Made by a program: the position numbers and the translations under genes | Notes under the pieces: generated by a model | Told to the model about the DNA's origin: nothing | The model's database searches: none | The model's input: the letters and a program-made list of their open reading frames with translations, nothing else | Shown here: positions 1 through 9,212 of the stretch, piece by piece | How positions within the stretch are numbered: position 1 is the stretch's first letter | Layout: every line of letters begins with the position of its first letter | Source: Ophiothrix spiculata | Lineage: Eukaryota; Echinodermata; Ophiuroidea; Amphilepidida; Ophiotrichidae | Length of the DNA: 21,730 bases | Reading direction: 5' to 3' (one strand) | Assembly: GCA_000969725.1 (NCBI GenBank) | Contig: JXSR01S032225.1

Positions 1-1607
1 CTTAATATAACGTCATCATTAAAATATTAATATTGATGGTTGTGCCCATATTTGGAAAACATAGTAAACAAACACTATAATTTGAATTTAATGAAACATG
101 TATACCAAAGTAAATAATTAGGCCTATATTTCGTTCTACAAAACAGCTACAAATATGATGAGTTGAGATAATAGAGTCTAATCCAAACAAAAATTTATAG
201 TTTGTGGAGTCAGAGTCAACTTGAGCATAAAACCCGAGTTCATTAACAGTTGAATCATGCCTTTTTCGGGGTCATACCGGGTATAATTCAGCAGACTGAG
301 ATGATGTCTGTGCGAAGAACGGACTTTGTTTGTGAGCTGTAGAGATGCCGGAAGCACTCCGCAAGAATTATATAATGCATTTAAACCTTGCGGTTTTCAT
401 AAAATGTCTTTAGTTACGGTCCCATAACCACCAGCGTCCGACCGGTGACAAAACGGATATCGCAAGCATTTACCGGTGTAATACCGATGTCATACTGTCT
501 AGCGTTGCGGCTTCCTTTCGATTAGCAGACACCGGTAGGCTTATGCGGTGTCAGGAGTTAAATCCTCGCTGCATGCTTTCATCATCTCTAAGGCTTACGA
601 ACACTGCACGGTTTCTCTGTGCGGACACCGCCCGGTCACTGGTCAATGTCATGTGGTGACTCGCGTAATATACCTGGCCGCAAGGAAAAGGTTATGTGAC
701 CAGGATATGAGCAATGGCACACTAACATATGTATTGTTCAACCTTCACAAATTATGACTGAGGCAAGTCTTTTTTTTTATTGTACTGCACTTTTTTTGAA
801 AAATAAAGTACACGACAGCGATCAAAACTTAGTTAAAGCTCCGATTGTTTCTAACTTCTCTCATGGGAGCAAAAACTACAAATAATGTTTAACTTGAAAA
901 TAAAACATCACCATGCTCATTGTTATTCAAATCCTTTGCCTTTAATCATGTTAACTGCTCAAACGAAAACACAAGTCCCGTTTTCATGCATCATTTACAA
1001 CATGACATATATTGTTCTCAAAATAGGATGGCAAAGGTGTAATCAAACAGTAGCAAAAGATACACAAACGAGAATGAATGACTTCAGATTAACAGCCATT
1101 CCCTAAATATGTATCACTTGCTCTGCTTTTTTCAAGAGTTTGTTTCCATTCATGCATTTTTCCAACCCCGGAATTCCAACTAGCTTTCCAAAACCAACAT
1201 TCCAAATCCATACTGTCCCTGGAGTTGCACTCAAATCACAATTTTGTATTCATATGTCTGTTTACACAAGTTATGCTTACAGAAAATTCCCCACTGAAGT
1301 ATTAAGAGTTCTGCACAGCAGATCCAGATCTGTTGTAGCCACAGTCTACTGCAAAACGGCTGACAGAGATGCACATTCATCTGGATTTGCACTCCCGTGT
1401 AGATTGCCCCAATGTCTATATGTAGCGGTAAAATTGCGCGCGCGAGGTGGCGTGAAATTTGTTGTTATTGCAAAGATAATCAAGTCTATGCGAGGCTTGT
1501 AAGATGACGCCTGTTTTGTCTTGAACATGAAAGATGGTAAGAATTTTGTTTATTTTAGTTGTGTCATTATTGTTTTGGCTGCTCAGTTGTTGTAGGGTTT
1601 TTTTGAC
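1..1607. other. Non-coding stretch, no supported gene
   Basis: No exon with recognisable protein similarity was found on either strand. The open frames here (for example 548-757 and 1140-1502 on +) encode low-complexity or unfamiliar peptides without domain motifs. A locally GC-richer patch at about 280-680 carries several ACCGGT hexamers (near 441, 472 and 530). The missing 5' exons of the downstream SLC16-like gene would be expected on this side, but I could not find a TM1-TM3 coding block. Confidence 0.5.
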
Positions 1608-1610
1608 TTA

Positions 1611-1900
1611 GGGGCGCACCATTTGATTTTCAGGGGGGGGGGGCATGGAAGTTGGGGACGAGTCAAGTTTGTTTTTTTAGCCGCCAAAGGCAGCGACATT
1701 TTTTTTTAGCCGCCTTCGGCGGCAAAGTTTTTTTTTATTGCATTTTAAAAGCTTTTCTTTACGTTAAAGTAGTTGGGTAAAGTTTTTTTTCACTCACCTT
1801 TGGGTCAAGAATTTTTTTTTCGCCGCCTTCGCCGGCGAAGTTGTTGTTTTTTTTCAAAAAACTTCCATGCCCCCACCCTGAGAATCAAATGGTGCGCCCC
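1611..1900. mobile_element. PIF/Harbinger-like MITE, 290 bp, with TTA target duplication
   Basis: The left end reads GGGGCGCACCATTTGATTTT followed by a G-run and CATGGAAGTT. The right end (about 1858-1900) is its reverse complement with few mismatches. TTA flanks both ends (1608-1610 and 1901-1903), matching the 3-bp duplication typical of PIF/Harbinger elements. The interior has no coding capacity. It is built from T-runs alternating with GC-rich units containing GCCGCC and GGCGGC (about 1678-1850), which can themselves fold. It is a non-autonomous element that needs a transposase from elsewhere. Confidence 0.82.
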
Positions 1901-1903
1901 TTA

Positions 1904-3029
1904 CTGATGTGCAAATGTCGTGCTGTAAACTAAGTAAAACAACAGAAAATTCTGTCACAAGCGTGAGACAAGATAGCTGCTCTGAGAACTGTATCGAGAG
2001 GTATGCATTTAAAAAAAAAAACATTTAAAAGTTTGGAGTTTTTCCTTTACAGTGACGTACCATTATATTACCCTAGTCTTTTGGTTTCGCCATTGAGGGC
2101 GCTTTTAAACTTGCACAATTTTTGTTGAGACACAGTGTATAGTAATAATAGACAAGTGCCGCTTCAGTTCCGGAGTTACATGATGTTTTGCGTTTATTTG
2201 ACCTCATTGGACCAAGCGTTACCTTCCGTTACGCGAGGCATGTTTTACCCAAAATTACCGCAATTTGTTTAGTAAATTTGTTAAAGAAATGTTGTTGCTC
2301 TCCTTTTGAACAAATGGATAAATTATAATAAGTGCAGAAACGTATATTTTAGGTAAAACGAAAAGACCTAGTTTGACCTCACTCAAGGAAAATAAACACT
2401 TGCAAAAAGACACGTATATTTCCATTGTTTTTTAAATTTCAAAATGTTTTCATTACATTTATGCTACTAAGTGCAAGTTTAGTTTGAGATTCTATTATTT
2501 TTCAAACTAGTGCATCCCAACTCATGAATATTCATACGCATGTCCAAAACAACCTGTAATTTTTCATGAATAAAAAGAAATAAAATAAGCGACATTTCAG
2601 AGAGCTGAATTCTGTCTGGTTCGGGTTATCATATAATTACGAAGCTATGCTTCTAATTGGTTCAATACGGAAACAAATGTAACTCAAATATAATAAGTAA
2701 TGTAGATTTTTATTTTACAAAAATGGATATATTACATTAACACGTATTAACGCATAACCAGTGTCTATTTTATAACTGATTGCTATGATAACCTGACCAA
2801 AGCAAATAAAGTCACATGTTGGCAAAATACAAAAGGTCTTTGTCATTTGCGCACACTGTCCTTGTTATGAAAATGTTAACCGAATTTGAACGTCACAACA
2901 ACGACAACAATAAATTGGTAGTATTCTCTTTGTGGAGTCTTGGGGAATTTTCTAATATTTTACTAAAAAATACTAAAGTTCTTTGATTCTGATGTATTAA
3001 TTGATTTATTGGCTTTTTTTTTTATTTAG
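1904..3029. other. Intergenic or intronic AT-rich DNA upstream of the SLC16-like exon
   Basis: AT-rich sequence with no supported exon. It ends in a polypyrimidine tract and AG acceptor (3015-3029) that opens the SLC16-like exon. Because the next exon begins with two bases of a split codon, at least one coding exon must lie upstream. No block here encodes transmembrane segments with a phase-1 GT donor, so this is most likely part of an intron. Confidence 0.5.
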
Positions 3030-3860
3030 GTTTCTCACTTGGAGCAGAATCTGTGCTGTTGAGTCAACTAGCGATTTATTTTGACAAATATTTCAACTTG
3101 TGCACAGCAATAAGCCAAAGCGGACTTGCATTTGGAATTTTATGCATGCCGATCCTAACACAGATATTGCTTAGTTCTTACGGGTGGCGAGGTACAATGC
3201 TAGTGTGCGCAGGACTCAGTTCACATGTGGTTGTATGTGGAGCCTTACTAAGACCAATACAGGAACCAATATCGAAATCGCAAAGTCTCAGAAACAACAT
3301 TTTTACATCAAATGTAAAAAAACATGCTAAGGAAAACAATCGATTTTTCGTCAATATAATCAAAGACTTTCTATACAACATAATTTACTATCTTGACCTC
3401 AAGTTGTTCGCCTACTCCGAATTTTTGGCAACATTAATTTATAACTTTGGCAGTGGTTATTCGTTTATAGGTTGGCTAATCTATTTGGTACCCCATGCTA
3501 CAGAATTGGGTTTTCTGCCATACAGGGCTTCGCTTTTAGCAACAATTGGGGGTTTTGGAACCCTTATAGCCTGTTTCTTTTACCCAGTCATACAGTTTAT
3601 TTTTGATGACAAAGCGACTTTGTATATTACGACACTCCTGTCAAGCGCCGTGCTCTTTGTGGATCCTGTAGCATCGAAGTATGACTCATACTCTATTTTG
3701 GCGATTTTGACTGCTTTCTACGCATTTACAAGAGCAATGGCGAGTATGAGTGTTTACAAGATAGTAAAGAATATTATTACGGATGAATGCATGGATAATG
3801 CTGTACTTTGGATCAATGTAACTTACAGCATTGGAGCTATTCTGAGTGGTTTCTTTTCGG
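3030..3860 (+). CDS. SLC16 (monocarboxylate transporter-like) penultimate coding exon, TM4-TM11
   Basis: This exon encodes about 277 residues of an MFS transporter of the SLC16/MCT family, which carries monocarboxylates or related small molecules across membranes. The acceptor is TTTATTTAG at 3029 and the donor GTAAGT at 3861; both introns are phase 1. Residues start in TM4 (GFSLGAESVLLSQLAIYFDK). TM5 ends in SSYGWRG and TM6 in VCGALLRP, which match the family pattern YGWRGALL...CGALMRP. A hydrophilic loop of about 50 residues follows, then TM7 (ATLIYNFGSGYSFIGWLIYL), TM8 (LLATIGGFGTLIACFFYPVI), TM9, TM10 and TM11. The reading frame is fully open and joins the next exon in phase. Oddity: the arginine usually found in TM8 (GR motif after I-x-x-x-G) is replaced by small or non-polar residues. 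Substrate cannot be predicted. The N-terminal third of the protein is not in the window. Confidence 0.92.
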
Positions 3861-4016
3861 GTAAGTAAACAACGCACGAGATCAGAAACACGAAATTTTA
3901 CTAAATATAAAGCGTTGCATTGATTATTAATTTAGATAATGTTCAAATAAGCTTCTAATTGTTTATTGGTTAATTCGCTTTAACAATTTCTACATTTAAT
4001 CTATTTCTAATTGTAG

Positions 4017-4147
4017 GGTGGACGTTCGATGTGACTGGAAGCTACACGATTAGTTTTATAATTCTAAGCGCTGTGTCAATGTTGACTTTAATACCTCAAA
4101 TGATTTTGGACTTGATGACTACTCAATCCAGACAAGCCAATATTTGA
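4017..4147 (+). CDS. SLC16-like transporter, last coding exon (TM12, C-terminus, stop)
   Basis: The acceptor is TTCTAATTGTAG at 4016. The codon split across the intron (G+GG) restores Gly, giving FFSG-GWTFDVTGSYTIS across the junction. This is the well-conserved SLC16 motif GWLYDxTGSYxxSF between TM11 and TM12. TM12 follows (FIILSAVSMLTLIPQMIL), then a short hydrophilic tail ending QANI and TGA at 4145-4147. The phase match and family motif make the exon pair secure. The cytoplasmic tail is short (about 13 residues). No AATAAA follows within several hundred bases, and a LINE fragment begins about 10 bases after the stop, so the transcript end is unknown. Confidence 0.9.
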
Positions 4148-4156
4148 CCCATAAGA

Positions 4157-4507
4157 AGATTACGGCTCTTTAGAATGCAGCAGCCAGGTTTTGCACCAGT
4201 GACTTTCGACGTACACAAAGTGTCACTGTAAATGAGGTCAGATTTGGGATGGGACACACTTCACACGCGGCGTCTGCTTCATGTTGTGACTCTCCACTAC
4301 AAAACCTACAACGACATTATCAGAATCCCTCTTCCAATGCAAGTCATCTCGTTACACCAATATGCCTTCATTGACTGTTCCATCAACGTTTTGTACTTTT
4401 ATTCATTCTTCATCAGCTCAGAGCTACTAGAGTGGAATGGTATAATAGCACCATCTATCTGTGGGGATGTTCCAAGAAGCATTACTCCTCATCCTCAGGC
4501 CATTTAA
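4157..4507 (+). pseudogene. Non-LTR retrotransposon fragment: C-terminal part of reverse-transcriptase ORF, frameshifted
   Basis: Two overlapping frames together spell the C-terminal region of a LINE ORF2. Frame 1, from 4174, gives NAAARFCTSDFRRTQSVTVN, the counterpart of the usual QxxAARFV...SVT stretch. Frame 2, from 4232, gives SDLGWDTLHTRRL followed by LHYKTYNDIIRIPLP, the common LGWxTLxxRR...LYKIxxxxxxIPLP motif. It ends with a degraded SFF...WNxxxPSI segment near 4410-4500. A frameshift near 4230 and an upstream in-frame TAG show it is dead. It is probably from the CR1/L2/Jockey group. The RT catalytic core and endonuclease are absent, as expected for a 5'-truncated insertion. It starts just after the SLC16 stop codon. 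Confidence 0.85.
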
Positions 4508-4782
4508 TTTTACATCGACTTTTTAAACTGCGCAAATGAAATGCATGAAGACCCATGTGCTATTTTCAAATCTTAAATTAAATCAGCAAACCCGACAATC
4601 AAATTGCCAGAATTAAGAGAAATTAACAGTTATTTTTTTAAACATATTCTGTACAAAATGGTATAAACACATCAAAACTAAACATTAACTTTAAAGAACT
4701 GATTCTTTGGGGAAAAAGAGGGTAAAATCAACTAAATTTGAACACATTTGATGCTTTAACCGTCGTCTTCCTAAGCCTTTTT

Positions 4783-4853
4783 CTGTAACACGTCTTCCTG
4801 AGGGGGGTGGGGGTGGTTACCACCCCCATCCCCTCAGGAAGACGTGTTACAGA
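4783..4853. repeat. Near-perfect 71-bp palindrome
   Basis: CTGTAACACGTCTTCCTGAG on the left is matched by its exact reverse complement on the right. Inner G-rich and C-rich arms (GGTGGGGGTGGT and ACCACCCCC) leave almost no loop. It would extrude as a long hairpin. It forms the left end of dispersed-family copy 1 (to about 5195). Confidence 0.85.
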
Positions 4854-5195
4854 ACGCGTTTGAACTTTGGACCCCCGAAAGTTATATTGCTTGATACTAT
4901 AGTATAGGGAAGGGTTTACTTTTTCTATTGATACCAAGATCATGAAAATCGGTCGAGGCGTTACGTAATTATGACGTCACAAAGTATTTCCGTACCGAAA
5001 AAATCGACTTTTGGCAAAAATTTACACCTTTTCAAAAAATCGTTATAAAAGTTGTAAATGTCCGATTTTCGTCGGGTTTTTTGCTAATAAATGAAGGTAT
5101 TAACAATTCTAACATGTTCTGTAAGTTTCAAGTCAATAGCATGCAGATATTTTTCAAAATGGCGATTTAAAATTTTCCGAGGTGGCAATATGCGA
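4783..5195 (+). repeat. Dispersed repeat family, copy 1
   Basis: This shares an ordered series of blocks with 7472-8040 (same strand) and 17395-17925 (opposite strand). The blocks are GGCGTTACGTAATTATGACG, TTTTGGCAAAAAT, GTCCGATTTTC, a GCTAATAAATGAAGG block, an AACATGTTCTGTAAG block, and ATATTTTTCAAAATGGCG near the right end. There is no coding capacity. It looks like a non-autonomous DNA element or an old interspersed repeat. Spacing of the blocks is conserved, but copies have drifted by many substitutions. Confidence 0.75.
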
Positions 5196-5946
5196 TGACA
5201 ATAATAATTTTACTTTCATTGTTAATTTATTCCGTCAAGCGGAATGATAATATCAAATGCAAGATATCCAGTAATTCGTTTGGTTGAGAAACAATTACAG
5301 TTAAAGCATGAATAAAACAGGCAACATATTATTTTTTTTCGTTAATTTCCGTGACTCGTACACCTGCTTACATTACGTCCTTATTGTGTTTATAGTAATA
5401 CAAGGAATAACGAAGTTTACATATATTTTCATTTGTCGATTAAAAGCTGTTCTTTTATCATATTTAAAAATTTCAAGTAGTTTTAAATCCATCATGATGA
5501 TTTAGAATTGAAAGGGTTGCATATTGTCAGGATGTATGATTGGTGAGTATATAGAATATGTGCTAATTTTAAAATGTATACTAAAAACCTGATTCATATG
5601 AACAGCGCTATCCGCAATGAGTGCTCATTGTTTAAGATTTGTATTTGATTGTTATATAAGATACATGTAATATTGTAGACCACATAAACCAAACGACGAA
5701 ATAGAATTACAATTTCATTCAACTAAATCTTATTCCTTAAGAACTCGTTTTTGACTGATTGTGCGACAAATTGGACGCCTTTTTATTTCTGGTATATGAA
5801 ACATGATAGAAGAATATAACCTACATTAACCTAAAACTCGTGACTTATGAATTAAAACTTGACTAACTTTAGGTTTACTTTTTTAAACCCATTTTACAGC
5901 TAAATAAAAAACGAACTCTTCGTATGCAATTTTAAGCCAATTTGAG
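5196..5946. other. AT-rich spacer upstream of the EGF-HYR gene
   Basis: I see no exon or recognisable repeat here. The frame 5308-5505 encodes an unremarkable hydrophobic peptide. An in-frame TAA at 5905 precedes the proposed ATG at 5947, so the start of the next gene is not an extension of an upstream frame. No clear core promoter motif can be assigned. Confidence 0.4.
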
Positions 5947-5998
5947 ATGGAAACACTACGTTTACTGGCGTTAGATGTACTCATATTTACGTCCCAAG
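5947..5998 (+). CDS. EGF-HYR extracellular protein, exon 1: start codon and probable signal peptide
   Basis: ATG lies in a favourable context (GAGATGG, purine at -3 and G at +4), with an in-frame stop upstream at 5905. It encodes METLRLLALDVLIFTSQ, then one base of a split codon before a good donor, AAG|GTTAGT (5999). The next exon supplies TT, so the junction reads Q-V-LYLQNVNG. Together the first 26 residues resemble a secretory signal peptide: a basic residue near the start, then a hydrophobic run. An Asp at position 10 makes the core imperfect. The match of phase (1) and the fitting signal sequence are the evidence. A different upstream exon could be used instead. Confidence 0.6.
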
Positions 5999-6252
5999 GT
6001 TAGTATAACATTTCTTAGTTTAACATAATACAATTTGTTGTATGAATTGCTATATGACAGTGAACAGTCGGCAATCATATTTATAAACATTATAAGTAAA
6101 ACAATTGATTAATTTCTTTATCTATACACACATTCTTTTTTTCCCAAGTGTTAACAACAACACTTAAAGGAAACATTTTACTAAGTGGGTTAAAATAGCT
6201 CGTTTAGTACAGGTATTATCATTTTTTGTTATATAATTATTTATTCTTTCAG

Positions 6253-6531
6253 TTTTATATTTACAAAACGTCAACGGGCATGCTTGTATCCCTGAGGAAA
6301 GATTCGACTCTTTTGGGAAACTTCGTTGGTCGGTCCCTAGAGTCGAGCGTTGTCAATGTCAGGCAGTAGTATTTCCACCAATGACTACGTCAAAACACCA
6401 GACATGTGCACAAAAGAGTGACAAATTCAACAAGACGGAGTTGTTTTTTATTGATGATATCAAGCCACTTACCGATCCGAAGAACTGGAAAAAGGAGAAA
6501 ATGGATGTGCTTCTCGATAGGAGAGAATGTT
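6253..6531 (+). CDS. EGF-HYR extracellular protein, exon 2: unrecognised Cys-containing N-terminal module
   Basis: The acceptor is TTATTCTTTCAG at 6252 and the donor GTAAGT at 6532. It is phase 1 on both sides. The only frame without stops across the exon encodes 92 residues, numbered 19-110 of the protein. Five cysteines are seen at about 29, 51, 53, 69 and 110 (HAC, RCQCQ, QTC, REC), with a possible N-glycosylation sequon NKT at 77-79. A lysine-rich stretch lies near 94-100. No domain family is recognised; CxC followed by spaced cysteines suggests a small disulfide-bonded extracellular fold. An odd cysteine count implies a partner cysteine elsewhere or in another chain. Support comes from the splice sites, the phase match to the EGF exon and the position directly upstream of it. 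Confidence 0.72.
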
Positions 6532-7310
6532 GTAAGTGTACATTTCGATCTACTTAATCGTATCTCCCTTTAACGTGACCAGATTGGACCCAAGTTTTGG
6601 CTCAAAGTTGTTGACTTCAGACAGTCCTAAACTAGGCCCTTAAATATGACATTTTGTATCAAGTTATTGTTATCGAAAAATGAATTTCATGTAAACCCTA
6701 CCTAATTGAAGCGATTCTCTGAAATATATTATGAAGGAGGGAAGTTGCATCGCCCATCGAATCGCACCGACCCCATAAGTTTTACCAATTGATAAGTTTC
6801 AGTCTGTCTTTGTTCTTTGCTTTAAATCGATAAAAAACAGTGTCATTTTTTAAAGCTTTTGAACTCATGTACGGTGAGTAAGATTTTAACTAAACTTGGT
6901 TACAGGCATGTATGTGAAGCTTCAAATGGATTATTTATAACCTCAAGTTTAATAGGGATCCTCTCCATATTGTCCCTTTGAAATCAAAGGGATCCGTTAA
7001 GCTCCCTTTAAACATAAGTCCTTCATGCATAGTGATGCAGTGTAATTCCTTATTATTTTTGCTTAAACATTGTGGAATCCCTTCTGTCCAAATCCCCGAT
7101 ACCCCTGCACTAAGGCTGTTGAATGTATAATTCAAGAGGATTCTAATTTTCCTTTTAAGGACCAAAAAGTAAGTTTAAAGGAAGATCAAAGTGACCTTAA
7201 ATTTTAAAGTGACAATTTTGAGATAATACCTTAAATATTTGACTTTGCTATAACTTTTCTCCTTGGTTTAAATACAACCTATTTTTTTCTCTTTTATGTT
7301 CATGTTTTAG

Positions 7311-7424
7311 ACGTCGATGAGTGCATTTCGAGCCCTTGTTTAAATAATGCCGTGTGCCATGACAGGGTTGGGCGTTACATATGTCAGTGTAGACGGGGAT
7401 TTGAGGGCGTCAACTGCGAAACAG
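7311..7424 (+). CDS. EGF-HYR extracellular protein, exon 3: calcium-binding-type EGF domain
   Basis: This is a symmetrical phase 1-1 exon of 114 bp, the classic unit for one EGF domain. The acceptor is CATGTTTTAG at 7310 and the donor GTGAGT at 7425. Joined to exon 2 it reads YVDECISSPCLNNAVCHDR...YICQCRRGFEGVNCET. Six cysteines have spacing C-x4-C-x5-C-x8-C-x1-C-x8-C. The (D/Y)VDEC start and the C-x-D-x4-Y-x-C-x-C pattern are those of Ca-binding EGF domains with a hydroxylatable Asp. Such domains rigidify extracellular proteins and mediate binding. Nothing looks broken in this exon. Confidence 0.93.
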
Positions 7425-7471
7425 GTGAGTTTGCTATAACCTACTGCTTTTCAAGAATAATAGTTTAATCT

Positions 7472-8040
7472 TCGTCTAACCTGGCTATTTGTTGTAACAC
7501 GCCTACCCCATGGGATCAATTCCCTTATTTTTTAGAACAGAACCTCCTATGAACTTGCTTTTGCTATCAATAGATAGGTATGGTCTTTCTCTATCCAATG
7601 ATATCAAAATTACAAAAATCAGTCAAGGCGTTACGTAATTGTGACGTTATAAACCTCGTTCTGATCGGAAAATCGGGATTTTGGCAAAAATGACCAACAA
7701 ATTAAAATGTTGCTATAAAACTTCTAAATGACCGATTTTCATTTGATTATTTGCTAATGAAGAAGGGAAATGATAATTCCAACATGCTCTGCAAGCTTCA
7801 GCTTCATACCCGGCTTCATAGCATGCATATATTTTTCAAAATGGCGGCTTAAAATGTTCCCCCTACACCCCAACTTTGACGGCCCACCCTAACCATACCC
7901 ACACCTTTCATTAAAATGACCGCAAATGATGTAAAAGAGATTAACCAAATGCCTTGGGTCGGTTGCTTTTGCGTTTTTATGCAGCGGGGAAAAAACTTAC
8001 CCTACCCCAACCCACCTGACCCCCTGCGTAGACGAGGGTT
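7472..8040 (+). repeat. Dispersed repeat family, copy 2 (inside an intron)
   Basis: It starts with CGTCTAACCTGG and ends with GTAGACGAGGGTTAA, so short terminal inverted repeats (CGTCTAACC against GTAGACGAG) are visible. Internal blocks match copy 1 (GGCGTTACGTAATTGTGACG, TTTTGGCAAAAATGACC, ATATTTTTCAAAATGGCGG). The end segment GGTCGGTTGCTTTTGCGTTT matches the inverted copy at 17395-17925. It lies in the intron between the EGF and HYR exons. A non-autonomous DNA transposon is the likeliest nature. Confidence 0.75.
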
Positions 8041-8121
8041 AATATGCATTTCATTAACAGAGTAAAAGAAATGCCGGTGTAGCAGGAATGTAAGTCCACC
8101 GTTCTTATTGTCCGGGTTGTA

Positions 8122-8345
8122 CAGTTAAGTATAGGCTGACAACTCTCACGCAACATTAGTTCCACGCTTTACTCCGTTATGGTCTATGGAAGGCGGACTA
8201 CCATTTCAGGGGGACTATTATTCCTTTCACACCGGATTAAAAGTAATCAAGGTCCCCCTGGAATCAAAGTCCGCCTACCATAGACCATAGCAGAATAAAG
8301 CGTAAAACTAATGATGCGTGAGAGTTGTTAGCCTATACTTTACTG
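8122..8345. mobile_element. Foldback element/MITE, 224 bp, with 94-bp arms
   Basis: Left arm 8122-8215 (CAGTTAAGTATAGGCTGAC ... CAGGGGGAC) and right arm 8252-8345 are reverse complements with only scattered mismatches. They leave a 36-bp loop. Both ends carry CAGT(T/A)AAGTATAGGCT. There is no coding capacity and no clear target-site duplication, so the superfamily is open (mariner-like or hAT-like ends are both possible). It lies in the intron between the EGF and HYR exons. Confidence 0.88.
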
Positions 8346-8929
8346 GATCAGGGGTCTGTGAATCCTATTACACCGACATAAAGGAAAACGATATTTATTT
8401 TTCGACTAGTGTTGTACAATGTTTTGGTGTTTCTGATTAATGTTGGCTGTTATTATAATAATATTGTTTCATTAATTTGTCTGTGATTTAAGGGCAGACA
8501 TCATTTAAATGACCTTGTAAATTTAGGAAGATAATCAGAGTTCAAACATAGGCGTACATTAAAAAAGAAAACAAATTTAACACATTTATGGATAGTAATC
8601 AGGAAGACTACACTACATCATTACAACTAAAAACAACAACAACACAGGACAATGACAGGCTCAAAAACCGAGAAAGCAATGGGAAACATACGTTAAGTCC
8701 AGATACTTTTTTAAAAGAAAATTTAGTCGGACTTGTTCAAAAGAAGCCGTGTTAGGGTATTCCGAAAATTATTGAAATGTTTGCGATTCTCTTAGGAAAC
8801 GAATTCAAAAACTCGGGACCAGTAGAAATAGATTAACAAAATCACTTGATATGATTAAGAGTTTGATGTTCCTCTTTTGTGATAAATGTTAACAATGAAT
8901 TTACTCTGTATTTCTTATCATATTTACAG
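8346..8929. other. Intron remainder before the HYR exon
   Basis: AT-rich intron sequence with a short A-rich patch (8560-8650) and no coding signal. It ends in the acceptor CATATTTACAG at 8929. Confidence 0.6.
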
Positions 8930-9066
8930 ACAGCGAAGCCCCGAAAATAGTTTGCCCTTCAGATTTAATCGCAATCACAGATCCTGGAAAATCTTTTGCC
9001 CGTGTTGGATATAACACGCAAGCCACTGACAACTCGGGACAAATTCCAGTTGTATTCGTGTCCAGG
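8930..9066 (+). CDS. EGF-HYR extracellular protein, exon 4: first half of a HYR domain (3' end uncertain)
   Basis: The split codon G+AC restores Asp, and the frame reads DSEAPKIVCPSDLIAITDPG, then KSFARVGYNTQATDNSGQ. This is the start of a hyalin repeat (HYR) domain, usual form PPxIxCPxDIxxxTDPGxxxAxVxWxxPxATDNSG. HYR domains are Ig-like extracellular adhesion modules often found beside EGF domains. The second half (FPxGxTxVxYTATDxxGNxAxCxF) does not follow. The frame runs on to a stop near 9130 with no HYR-like residues. Possible donors are GTTGTA at 9049 and GTTTTG at 9067, both weak and both phase 0. No matching second-half exon was found downstream. Either it lies beyond the window or the gene is disrupted here. 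Confidence 0.82.
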
Positions 9067-9212
9067 GTTTTGTGTATATATTATGTGCATATTTGCATAT
9101 ACCAATTGCATATACCAATTGAATTGATATAATCCAGTCACTAGTATGTTTCTTTAAGTGCCATCTCAACACATTTTTCTTTCTTCATTGTTTCTTTCAT
9201 GTTTGACTTTGA

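Noticed and set aside
1140-1502. 120-codon frame on + (and its opposite-strand shadow)
   Set aside because: No recognised motif and no supporting splice signals or neighbouring exons. Only the length is notable.
6970-6995. CCCTTTGAAATCAAAGGG palindrome in the intron
   Set aside because: Short and isolated; no wider inverted repeat or second copy was seen.
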